Positions 24,878 to 32,424 of a DNA stretch of 64,000 nt are shown here, one piece after another. The first letter of the stretch is position 1. Each line of letters starts with the position of its first letter. Position numbers and translations under genes: made by a program. Origin of the DNA: SHAN690 sp040221375 (GTDB lineage Bacteria > Bacteroidota > Bacteroidia > Flavobacteriales_G > Salibacteraceae). The stretch covers positions 1 to 64,000 of the forward strand of contig JAVKEP010000006.1 of the NCBI GenBank assembly GCA_040221375.1. The letters run 5' to 3'. The notes below the pieces were generated by a model. It worked only from the letters and a program-made list of their open reading frames with translations. It ran no database searches and was not told where the DNA came from.

Positions 24878-25438
24878 ATGAAAAGATCCTTGCAACTCAC
24901 CTTTGTATTCAGCTTGGCGGTATTCCTATCGCTTACTACCGCTTGCACCAAATACACGATCAATAACCGCTGTTGCGAGAACGATGTAGACACCATCAAT
25001 ACAAAATTTGTACTGCCGGATTCTTTCTCCTTTTACGTTCCACAAGCCTTTACACCGAATAGTGATGGACTCAACGACATTTTCGTGCCGAAAGGCAGAA
25101 AGTACACCATCGAGTACTTTGAGATTACGAAAGGAAACAAGGTCATTTACCGCTCAGACAAGCACCTTGAAGCCTTCTGGGATGGGACCGACACGAGAAA
25201 CGGAACAGCGGCGAAAGATGGACGCTACAATTACTATATGAAATTGCGCTTGTCCAACAGAGATCACTTGGAAGTCAAAGGAGATGTTTGCGTCCTCCGT
25301 TTTGGTGAAGCCGGAGACAAACTCCACGAAGCAGAACGAGGCAAGATTTGTGAATGCGTCATGGGAGACATGTTGCATCCGCGCGATGGCATCGTATCAG
25401 AGACGCCTGAATGTCCAGAAAACGGTTACATCGATTGA
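24878..25438 (+). CDS. Lipoprotein with gliding-motility-associated (CHU_C-like) domain
   Basis: A 186-residue protein starting at the ATG before KRSLQLTFVFSLAVFLS; the lipobox LTTAC places the lipidated cysteine at residue 23. Residues about 50-145 match the gliding-motility-associated C-terminal domain: PQAFTPNSDGLNDIFVP, then the YFEI and WDGTD blocks, then DGRYNYYMKL. That domain is normally the very end of T9SS type B cargo; here it is not terminal and is followed by about 40 residues holding cysteines (KICECVMGD and TPECPENG). It seems therefore to be a lipid-anchored stand-alone use of the fold. Its 3' end overlaps the DinB-like gene by 28 bases. Confidence 0.82.
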   Translation: MKRSLQLTFVFSLAVFLSLTTACTKYTINNRCCENDVDTINTKFVLPDSFSFYVPQAFTPNSDGLNDIFVPKGRKYTIEYFEITKGNKVIYRSDKHLEAFWDGTDTRNGTAAKDGRYNYYMKLRLSNRDHLEVKGDVCVLRFGEAGDKLHEAERGKICECVMGDMLHPRDGIVSETPECPENGYID

Positions 25439-25878
25439 TCGCCGACCTTAAGACCATACTACTCCGTGACCTGGATCGGCTCAAGGCCGAGCTGGATGCC
25501 TTCGAAACCGAAGAATCGCTTTGGCAAGAACGTGCTGGAATAAGCAATACTGCTGGCAACCTAATCCTTCACATTTGCGGCAACTTGCGCCATTTCATCG
25601 GTTCAGTCATCGGTGACTCGGGATACATTCGTCAACGCGAAGACGAGTTTAACCTTCGTGGACGTTCAAAGACAGAATTGGCTGTTGAAATCGAACGTAC
25701 CCGACTAGAAGTGCAACAAGCCTTGGATGCCATGCCTCACGATCTACTGGACAAACCCTACCCGATCGAAGTGTTTGGAAAGCCTATGTCGCACGGTCAT
25801 TTCCTCATCCACCTCTCGGGACACCTGAATTATCATCTGGGTCAAGTCAATTATTACCGTCGTATCCAGCGCGACTAA
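25411..25878 (+). CDS. DinB-like (DUF1572-type) four-helix protein
   Basis: A 155-residue cytoplasmic protein of the DinB/YfiT superfamily of metal-binding four-helix bundles. Histidines in LILHICGNLRHFIG (helix 2) and HFLIHLSGHLNYHLGQVNYYRR (final helix) are placed as in family members that bind a divalent metal. Many relatives are thiol transferases or of unknown role, and none is assigned here. The ATG at 25411 lies inside the end of the lipoprotein gene, a 28-base overlap, so the two are probably translated from one message; the first ATG is supported by the helix beginning RLHRLIADLKTILL. Confidence 0.82.
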   Translation: MSRKRLHRLIADLKTILLRDLDRLKAELDAFETEESLWQERAGISNTAGNLILHICGNLRHFIGSVIGDSGYIRQREDEFNLRGRSKTELAVEIERTRLEVQQALDAMPHDLLDKPYPIEVFGKPMSHGHFLIHLSGHLNYHLGQVNYYRRIQRD

Positions 25879-25916
25879 TTCACGTTTTTTCCTTCGTTCA
25901 GCATTCTATCTTTGGC

Positions 25917-25924
25917 CCCCAAAA
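25917..25924 (+). promoter_or_regulatory. -7 promoter element TATCTTTG for hemL
   Basis: A perfect TAnnTTTG 13 bases before the hemL ATG in a 59-base gap. Confidence 0.55.
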
Positions 25925-25937
25925 TCTCAAGGCAGCC

Positions 25938-27233
25938 ATGATCGATCGCACCCAATCCAATGACCTTTACGAAGAAGCCTCTCGTTACCTACCAGGAGGT
26001 GTCAATTCTCCCGTACGCGCTTTCCGTTCTGTCAACGGCTCACCGATCTTCATGGAAAAAGGAAAGGGAAGCCATATTTGGGACGCCGATGGAAACGAGT
26101 ACATCGATTTTTGCTGTTCGTGGGGACCCCTCATCCTCGGTCATGCGAATCCCGATGTTTTGAAAAAAGTGAGCTCCGTGATGGCTAATGGCACCTCATT
26201 CGGGGCGCCGAGCCGATACGAAAGTGAACTCGCCAGGATGATCGTAGACAATCATCGTTACCTCGAAAAAATCCGCTTTGTCAATTCTGGAACCGAGGCC
26301 ACCATGAGCGCAATCCGCCTTGCCCGTGGCTATACAGGAAAGAACAAAGTGGTGAAATTCGAGGGGTGTTATCACGGGCACTTAGACAGCCTGATGGTCA
26401 AAGCCGGATCTGGCTTAGCAACCCTTGGAACGAGTACGTCCGCGGGCATTCCTGAATCATACATCCAAGAAACGATCGTTCTCCCTCTCAACGATAAAAC
26501 GGCAGTGAATGAGGCCATTCAACAATTTGGAAACGACATTGCTTGCATCGTTATAGAACCAATACCCGCCAACAATGGATTACTCCTGCAGGATAAAGAA
26601 TTCTTGCAGTTTTTACGTCAGTGTTGTACCGACGCTGGAATACTCTTGTTTTTTGACGAGGTCATCTCCGGATTTCGAGTTGCTTTTGAAGGGGCCAGCG
26701 GCCACTATGGAATCAAACCCGACATCCTCGCCTTCGGCAAGATCATCGGTGGTGGTTTTCCTGTTGGCGCTTACGGTGCTTCAGCAGAAATCATGAATCA
26801 CATCGCACCCGACGGACCGGTGTATCAAGCTGGCACCCTGAGCGGAAACCCTGTGGCCATGGCTGCCGGAATCGCACAGCTAGAGCATTGCTTGAAGCCC
26901 GGCTTCTATGAGTCGCTCGAAAAAAAGACCAACGGACTCGTACAGCGTGTTCAAGCGCACGCAGATGCCAATGGGTATCCGTTTCACATGTTTCACGTTG
27001 GATCGATTTTCTGGATGTCATTCAGCAATAAAAACCGCGTGCAACGGGCAGAGGACATCGACCCAAACAGCGGTGAGCGCTTCAAGGTTTTCTTCGATCA
27101 TTTACTCCAAGGTGGAGTATACGTGGGACCATCGAGCTACGAAGTGGGATTTGTCTCAGCCTCTCACACAGAAGAGGACCTGAACCGGGCAGGAAACGTG
27201 ATGGTTGCAGCCTTGGATCAGGCCTATGCATGA
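25938..27233 (+). CDS. hemL: Glutamate-1-semialdehyde 2,1-aminomutase
   Basis: HemL converts glutamate-1-semialdehyde to 5-aminolevulinate in the C5 route of heme synthesis. The 431-residue class III PLP enzyme shows all landmarks: YLPGGVNSPVRAFRSV at the start, FVNSGTEATMSAIRLARGYT, the GCYHGHLDSLMVKAGSG block, FDEVISGFRVA, and the PLP lysine in FGKIIGGGFPVGAYG (about residue 268). It supplies heme for the oxidase encoded nearby, though the other hem genes are elsewhere. A methyltransferase gene begins 8 bases before its end. Confidence 0.97.
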   Translation: MIDRTQSNDLYEEASRYLPGGVNSPVRAFRSVNGSPIFMEKGKGSHIWDADGNEYIDFCCSWGPLILGHANPDVLKKVSSVMANGTSFGAPSRYESELARMIVDNHRYLEKIRFVNSGTEATMSAIRLARGYTGKNKVVKFEGCYHGHLDSLMVKAGSGLATLGTSTSAGIPESYIQETIVLPLNDKTAVNEAIQQFGNDIACIVIEPIPANNGLLLQDKEFLQFLRQCCTDAGILLFFDEVISGFRVAFEGASGHYGIKPDILAFGKIIGGGFPVGAYGASAEIMNHIAPDGPVYQAGTLSGNPVAMAAGIAQLEHCLKPGFYESLEKKTNGLVQRVQAHADANGYPFHMFHVGSIFWMSFSNKNRVQRAEDIDPNSGERFKVFFDHLLQGGVYVGPSSYEVGFVSASHTEEDLNRAGNVMVAALDQAYA

Positions 27234-27897
27234 CGTGGGAGACACTTCCAAAATCGCACGCGGATTTGATCAACTAGCGGCCGTTTACGACCCCATCGTC
27301 CATCTCGTCTTCGGATCTTCCATTGCCCTTCTTCAGGAACAGGTCATTCGTTCGCTGCCTCCTTCAAAGCATACATTGATCTTAGGGGGTGGAACCGGTG
27401 CCGTTCTTCGTCAATGTTTGGACCGTTCGCTCGCCCTTGAATACACGTATGCCGAGATTTCGTCTTCAATGATCAGCAAAACAAAAGCGCGTTTAAAAAG
27501 GAACGAACACCAATACATTCATTTTACCTCGGCACCTTTCAGTGGAGTCAATCAAACATTCGACTTGGTTATTTTTCCATTTGTGCTTGACTGTTTGACC
27601 ACCGCCGAAGTTAACTCCACCTTGCTTCAGACCAAAACACACTTATCAGCAAACGGTCAAATTGTGTTGTTTGATTTTAACCAAGAACACGGAACTGCCT
27701 ACAAGAAAACCGTTTGGAAGGAAGTGTTCATTTGGCTCCTGTATCGATTTTTTCGGGCGTTTACCCATATATCCGCCCATCGGCTCCCGTCGTTTCACTC
27801 GATCATGGACGACGCAGGCTATACCAAATGCGAAGAGCACTACCGGTACAATGGCTGGGTTCAAGCCACCGTTTGGAAAACAAAAGAGAATGCGTAA
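27226..27897 (+). CDS. Class I SAM-dependent methyltransferase
   Basis: A 223-residue protein. After FDQLAAVYDPIVHLVFG comes the SAM-binding loop as HTLILGGGTGAVLRQCLD, the acidic strand end in YTYAEISSSMISKTKAR, and FDLVIFPFVLDCLTTAEVNS as the post-III region. The VFGSSIALLQEQVI stretch resembles UbiE/ubiquinone-type methyltransferases only loosely, so the substrate is left open. The end of the protein has an aromatic helix (FIWLLYRFFRAF) that might touch a membrane. The start overlaps hemL by 8 bases. Its 3' end overlaps the converging UbiA-like gene by 37 bases. Confidence 0.85.
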   Translation: MHDVGDTSKIARGFDQLAAVYDPIVHLVFGSSIALLQEQVIRSLPPSKHTLILGGGTGAVLRQCLDRSLALEYTYAEISSSMISKTKARLKRNEHQYIHFTSAPFSGVNQTFDLVIFPFVLDCLTTAEVNSTLLQTKTHLSANGQIVLFDFNQEHGTAYKKTVWKEVFIWLLYRFFRAFTHISAHRLPSFHSIMDDAGYTKCEEHYRYNGWVQATVWKTKENA

Positions 27898-28730
27898 CTC
27901 AATGCATACAACACAATCGCCCCTTCGAATACCATCGTGTATTTCATATCCGCCCACGCCACTCGGAGCCGCCAATAGGCGATGAGCAAGTACAGGAGCA
28001 TGCAAGCAGCGGCGACCAAGAACACCGATTCGGCCCCGAATATCACATAGCGCATCACAATGGATCCAACCCACGCAAGGAGCACCCAATACCCGACGAT
28101 CCGAGCGTTTTCAAATCCAAAATGGGTGCCCAAGGTTTGAATTCCTGAATCCTTGTCGTTCCGTATGTCACGCATATCGAATGGAAGGGTAACCGCCAAA
28201 AGGAACAGGAAGCGCTCGACAAAGGCGTGCAAAAACACGGGTTCGAATAAAGAGCGCACCCCCAATTGCTCAAAATGCGGAAAGGCCAACGTGAGGTAGG
28301 AAACCACTAGGGCAATGATCATCGGTTTGGTCAAAGGGATATCTCGGAATCTTCGCCAGCCCTTTTGGTAAGGGATAATCGGAATGGTGTAGCCAATCGA
28401 AACAATTCCAGCAGGAACCAGCCATACGATGGTGTCCGCATCGAAATTAGGGAGGATCAACATCAGGATGAAAACCGCGAAACTCATTGCGTACTTCATG
28501 GGTATCGCATGCGCTAGGACCCATTGGTGACGTTCCGCCAATTGATGCATAGGGATAAAGTCAATTTTGTACAAGCGATGAAATGCATAGAGGACAAAAC
28601 TTCCGAGGAACACGCTCACTGGTACATACCAATGGAGGGCTAATTGGTCGAACTGCGCGTAAGAGGAGAGTGACAACCCCGACAGTACAAGGGCGACAAA
28701 AAGGTTGGAATACACGAAGCCTTTCAGCAT
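27861..28730 (-). CDS. UbiA-like prenyltransferase-family membrane protein
   Basis: A 289-residue polytopic protein with about eight or nine helices. The second aspartate-rich motif of UbiA enzymes is well kept (DMRDIRNDKDSGIQTLGTHFG), but the first one (usually NDxxDxxxD) appears at the expected place only as AFHRLYKIDF, lacking the first aspartates. UbiA enzymes prenylate aromatic acceptors or hemes within the membrane. The altered first motif suggests a changed diphosphate-binding site or lost activity. It begins 7 bases after the neighbouring secreted-protein gene, so the two form an operon. The substrate is not inferable. Confidence 0.82.
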   Translation of the reverse strand: MLKGFVYSNLFVALVLSGLSLSSYAQFDQLALHWYVPVSVFLGSFVLYAFHRLYKIDFIPMHQLAERHQWVLAHAIPMKYAMSFAVFILMLILPNFDADTIVWLVPAGIVSIGYTIPIIPYQKGWRRFRDIPLTKPMIIALVVSYLTLAFPHFEQLGVRSLFEPVFLHAFVERFLFLLAVTLPFDMRDIRNDKDSGIQTLGTHFGFENARIVGYWVLLAWVGSIVMRYVIFGAESVFLVAAACMLLYLLIAYWRLRVAWADMKYTMVFEGAIVLYALSYAFSFVFQTVA

Positions 28731-28737
28731 CGCGGTA

Positions 28738-29364
28738 TTATTTTTCAGAATCTAAGTACACCTTGAGTGCAAAGCCAGCTGCGGTACCTACCAGTCCAGC
28801 GGCGAGTGACTTGAACAAGCGCTTGTTTCTGGCCACCCTTTCAAAGCCTAGCACGTACGCAGGCTCGGTAATGAGGTCTGACGACTCGATACGGTCCTTT
28901 GGAATCTTGTATTTGGGTATGCCCGTGGCCGCTAGGTAGGCAAATGGCACCGCGAAAGGTAAAGGTGTCGGCACGAATAAGAAACTCAGTCCAGCAGTCA
29001 AAGGCAACCCCACCAGTATACTCCAATTTCCTTTGTAGTACTTCATGGCATCTTGTTCGCCTTTGATGTAAAACCGCATTTCATCAATACTGAAGTAATT
29101 TCCAACGGCAGTGTCCATGTAATAGATCACTTTCTCTTCACCTTCTGAACCATTGATCGAAAAAACCCGTTCCAGGTCTAATTTCTTGGCCTTAGCCTTC
29201 CCGCTTTTCTTGACGTGGTCGTAGTACAGGTACAAGCTGTCTTGCCCTGTTACCTTGCCAGTAACCAGTTTCCCAGACATCATCAAAATCTCTTGATCTT
29301 CCTGAGCGAGAAGCCCAAATGAAAAACAGAAAAGAAAAGCGATGGCGGTTCCGGTTCGAATCAT
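28738..29364 (-). CDS. Secreted/periplasmic hypothetical protein
   Basis: A 208-residue protein I do not recognise. The N-terminus (TGTAIAFLFCFSFGLLA) is a signal peptide cleaved before QEDQEI. A beta-rich part follows (MMSGKLVTGKVTGQDSLYLYYD), with a lysine cluster (KKSGKAKAKKL). Two hydrophobic stretches come next: LVGLPLTAGLSFLFVPTPLPFAV and, near the end, SLAAGLVGTAAGFALKVYL. The pattern could be a membrane-associated periplasmic protein. A CATGTTTG sequence lies four bases before the ATG, one mismatch from the promoter consensus and with the same spacing as several others here. Likely co-transcribed with the UbiA-like gene. Confidence 0.65.
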   Translation of the reverse strand: MIRTGTAIAFLFCFSFGLLAQEDQEILMMSGKLVTGKVTGQDSLYLYYDHVKKSGKAKAKKLDLERVFSINGSEGEEKVIYYMDTAVGNYFSIDEMRFYIKGEQDAMKYYKGNWSILVGLPLTAGLSFLFVPTPLPFAVPFAYLAATGIPKYKIPKDRIESSDLITEPAYVLGFERVARNKRLFKSLAAGLVGTAAGFALKVYLDSEK

Positions 29365-29454
29365 AATGCAAACATGACAAAATTAAACCTTAGTCCGTCG
29401 ATACGAAGCCCTCGAATACCTGATTTAGAATGCGTAAAAGAATCAGCTGCAAAG

Positions 29455-29462
29455 TATATTTG
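29455..29462 (+). promoter_or_regulatory. -7 promoter element TATATTTG for gcvP
   Basis: A perfect TAnnTTTG 21 bases before the gcvP ATG at 29484. It lies inside the upstream extension of the open frame and so argues for the later start. Confidence 0.55.
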
Positions 29463-29483
29463 CAGCCCTTTTACAGCATTGAT

Positions 29484-32378
29484 ATGACCAGACACGATTC
29501 GTTCCAATTACGCCACATCGGCCCAAGACGCGAAGAGATTCAGAGTATGCTTGACGCCATCGGAGTATCCTCCATTGATCAGCTGATCGATGAAACCGTT
29601 CCGCGCTCCATTCGACTGAAGAACCCGCTCAATCTAGATGAAGGCATCACCGAGCACGAATTTTTAGAGCACACCAAGCAACTGGGAAGCTTGAACAAGC
29701 TCAATCGCAACTTTATCGGCCAAGGTTATTACGGCACGATCACACCGTCGGTCATCAAGCGTAACATCCTCGAAAATCCAGGATGGTATACGGCCTACAC
29801 TCCCTATCAAGCTGAAATTTCTCAAGGTCGCCTTGAAGGCTTATTGAACTTTCAAACGGTAGTTTCTGACCTCACCGGTCTGGAGATAGCCAATGCCAGT
29901 TTGTTGGACGAAGGCACGGCGGCCGCAGAGGCGGTCTTGATGCTTTTTCATTCGAGAAGTCGAGATCAAATCAAGGGCGGAGTAAATAAATTCTTCATCG
30001 ATGAAATGTGCTTCGGACAAACAATCGAGGTAGTTAAATCGAAATCCGAAGCGGCCGGCGTTGAAATTGTAGTTGGCAGCGTAGACAAGGTCAAGCTAAA
30101 CGCTTCCTTCTTTGGTATGCTTTTACAGTCACCTAACAAAGAGGGCCTAATCAGCGACTATTCCCCCATCATGACTTCGGCAGAGGAGTTGGGCGTTAAG
30201 ACGGTGGTTGCCTCGGATCTGTTGGCCCTCTGTTTAATGCGTCCCCCGGGTGAATGGGGAGCGGACGTAGTGGTTGGAAGCACCCAACGCTTTGGTGTCC
30301 CAATGGGTTTTGGCGGTCCACACGCAGGATTTTTCGCCACGCGAGATGAGTACAAACGAAACATCCCAGGCCGCATCATCGGCGTGTCCATTGACCGCGA
30401 CAATAAACCTGCCTTACGCATGGCTTTGCAAACCCGTGAACAACACATTCGGCGCGACAAGGCAACGAGTAACATATGTACGGCGCAAGCTTTGCTGGCC
30501 ATCATGGCTTCGATGTACGCCGTCTATCACGGACCCATTCGTTTAAAGGCCATCGCAGAAGAAACCGCACAAAAGGCGAAACGACTGGCTGGGTCGCTAA
30601 AAAATTTGGGAGTAAAAGTCGTACACGACGCGTACTTCGACACCCTGTGCCTAGAAGTAAAAGATGCCGAAGAAGTAAAGAAAATTGCGCTGCGGCACGA
30701 CACCAACTTCTTCTACCACGAAAACGGTCACATCTCGATAAGCATTGACGAAACCACCCACCTGAGGGATCTGCAAGCGGTAGTCGACATTTTTGGGGCG
30801 CTCACTAAAAAAGATGACGCATCCTTGATCAAGGAGAGCGGCGAAGTGTCGATACCGATTCACCTTCAGCGATCATCTCCGTTCTTAGAACATCCGATCT
30901 TCAATGCGTTTCAGAGCGAAACGGACATGATGCGCTACATCAAGCAATTGGAGAACAAAGACATTTCTCTTACCCGGAGCATGATATCACTAGGAAGCTG
31001 TACGATGAAGCTCAACGCCGCTTCTGAACTCTTCCCAATCTCTGATCCTCAATTTGCTAATCTCCACCCTTTCGTTCCGGCGGATCAAGCCCAAGGATAC
31101 GTGAAGATGGTAGATGAATTGAACAAAGACCTAAGCGAAATCACCGGGTTTGACAGCGTCTCCTTCCAACCCAATTCAGGTGCCCAGGGAGAGTACGCCG
31201 GTTTAATGGTGATCCGCGCATACCATGCGGCAAATGGGGAACCGAACCGTACCAAGGTACTCATCCCTTCCTCAGCACATGGCACCAATCCGGCGTCGGC
31301 TGTAGTAGCAGGCTTGGAAGTTGTGGTAGTAAAATGCGACGATGAAGGCAACATCGATCTCGACGACCTAAAAACCAAGGCCGAAAAGCATTCGAATGAG
31401 TTGTGTGCGCTTATGGTTACTTATCCTTCCACCCACGGCGTATTTGAAGAAGCCATCATTGAAATCACAGACCTCATCCACCAGCACGGCGGCCAGGTGT
31501 ACATGGATGGAGCAAACATGAACGCACAAGTAGGATTGACCAATCCAGGCTTGATCGGAGCTGACGTTTGCCACCTCAACCTACACAAGACATTTGCCAT
31601 TCCGCACGGGGGCGGAGGACCGGGAGTAGGGCCGATCGGTGTTGCAAAACATTTGACGCCATTCCTCCCTACCCACCCCTATCACAAGACTGGAGGAGAA
31701 CAAGGAATCGGTCCAGTATCGAGTGCGCCCTATGGCAGTGCATTGATCTTGTTGATTTCATACGGCTACGTGAAGATGCTCGGCGCTGAAGGCGTTACCA
31801 ACGCGACCAAATTTGCCATACTCAATGCGAATTATTTGAAAGCCAGGCTCCAAGAAGATTACCCCGTATTGTATCAAGGATCCAATGGCCGCGTTGCCCA
31901 CGAAATGATTCTTGACTGCCGCCCATTCAAGCGAACAGCCCAGATCGAGGTCACAGACATCGCCAAGCGACTGATCGACTACGGCTACCACGCGCCGACG
32001 GTATCGTTTCCAGTAGCAGGCACGATCATGGTAGAACCCACCGAAAGTGAATCAAAAAAAGAACTCGATCGATTCGCGGATGCGCTCATTGAAATCCGGA
32101 ACGAAATTACTTCCATCGAAAGCGGTGAATCATTAGCCGAAACCAGCGTCTTGAGAAATGCACCTCACACGTCTGAGGTGCTTACCTCGGATGAATGGCC
32201 ATTTACCTACACGCGACGCAAGGCGGCTTATCCACTGAGTTGGATTGCCGAAAACAAATACTGGGCGCCCGTGTCTCGCATCTACGATGCCCATGGTGAT
32301 CGTAACCTGATTTGTACGTGCCCACCGTTGGAAGATTACGAGCAGCATCCGGCGATGACATTGGAAGAAGACGAGTAG
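29484..32378 (+). CDS. gcvP: Glycine dehydrogenase (decarboxylating), P protein
   Basis: The P protein of the glycine cleavage system decarboxylates glycine and passes the aminomethyl group to lipoyl-GcvH. The 964-residue length is the fused P1-P2 form. Residues 1-430 form the first half (FQLRHIGPRREEIQSML at the start, NFIGQGYYGTITPSVI) and residues 450-960 the second (SLGSCTMKLNAASELFP, VYMDGANMNAQVGLTNPG). The PLP lysine lies in HLNLHKTFAIPHGGGGPG (about residue 702). The start is chosen at the ATG before TRHDSF, where homology begins. The gene stands alone; gcvH and gcvT are not nearby. Confidence 0.97.
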   Translation: MTRHDSFQLRHIGPRREEIQSMLDAIGVSSIDQLIDETVPRSIRLKNPLNLDEGITEHEFLEHTKQLGSLNKLNRNFIGQGYYGTITPSVIKRNILENPGWYTAYTPYQAEISQGRLEGLLNFQTVVSDLTGLEIANASLLDEGTAAAEAVLMLFHSRSRDQIKGGVNKFFIDEMCFGQTIEVVKSKSEAAGVEIVVGSVDKVKLNASFFGMLLQSPNKEGLISDYSPIMTSAEELGVKTVVASDLLALCLMRPPGEWGADVVVGSTQRFGVPMGFGGPHAGFFATRDEYKRNIPGRIIGVSIDRDNKPALRMALQTREQHIRRDKATSNICTAQALLAIMASMYAVYHGPIRLKAIAEETAQKAKRLAGSLKNLGVKVVHDAYFDTLCLEVKDAEEVKKIALRHDTNFFYHENGHISISIDETTHLRDLQAVVDIFGALTKKDDASLIKESGEVSIPIHLQRSSPFLEHPIFNAFQSETDMMRYIKQLENKDISLTRSMISLGSCTMKLNAASELFPISDPQFANLHPFVPADQAQGYVKMVDELNKDLSEITGFDSVSFQPNSGAQGEYAGLMVIRAYHAANGEPNRTKVLIPSSAHGTNPASAVVAGLEVVVVKCDDEGNIDLDDLKTKAEKHSNELCALMVTYPSTHGVFEEAIIEITDLIHQHGGQVYMDGANMNAQVGLTNPGLIGADVCHLNLHKTFAIPHGGGGPGVGPIGVAKHLTPFLPTHPYHKTGGEQGIGPVSSAPYGSALILLISYGYVKMLGAEGVTNATKFAILNANYLKARLQEDYPVLYQGSNGRVAHEMILDCRPFKRTAQIEVTDIAKRLIDYGYHAPTVSFPVAGTIMVEPTESESKKELDRFADALIEIRNEITSIESGESLAETSVLRNAPHTSEVLTSDEWPFTYTRRKAAYPLSWIAENKYWAPVSRIYDAHGDRNLICTCPPLEDYEQHPAMTLEEDE

Positions 32379-32402
32379 ATAATTTTACGTACTCATCTTC
32401 GT

Positions 32403-32410
32403 TACTTTTG
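32403..32410 (+). promoter_or_regulatory. -7 promoter element TACTTTTG for the SprB-repeat protein gene
   Basis: A perfect TAnnTTTG 14 bases before the ATG at 32425, in the short gap after gcvP. Confidence 0.5.
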
Positions 32411-32424
32411 GTCATCGCCCGCGT

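Noticed and set aside
27646..28148. Open frames of about 145 codons on both strands across the methyltransferase/UbiA-like junction
   Set aside because: Both are in other frames of the two recognised genes and have no family features.
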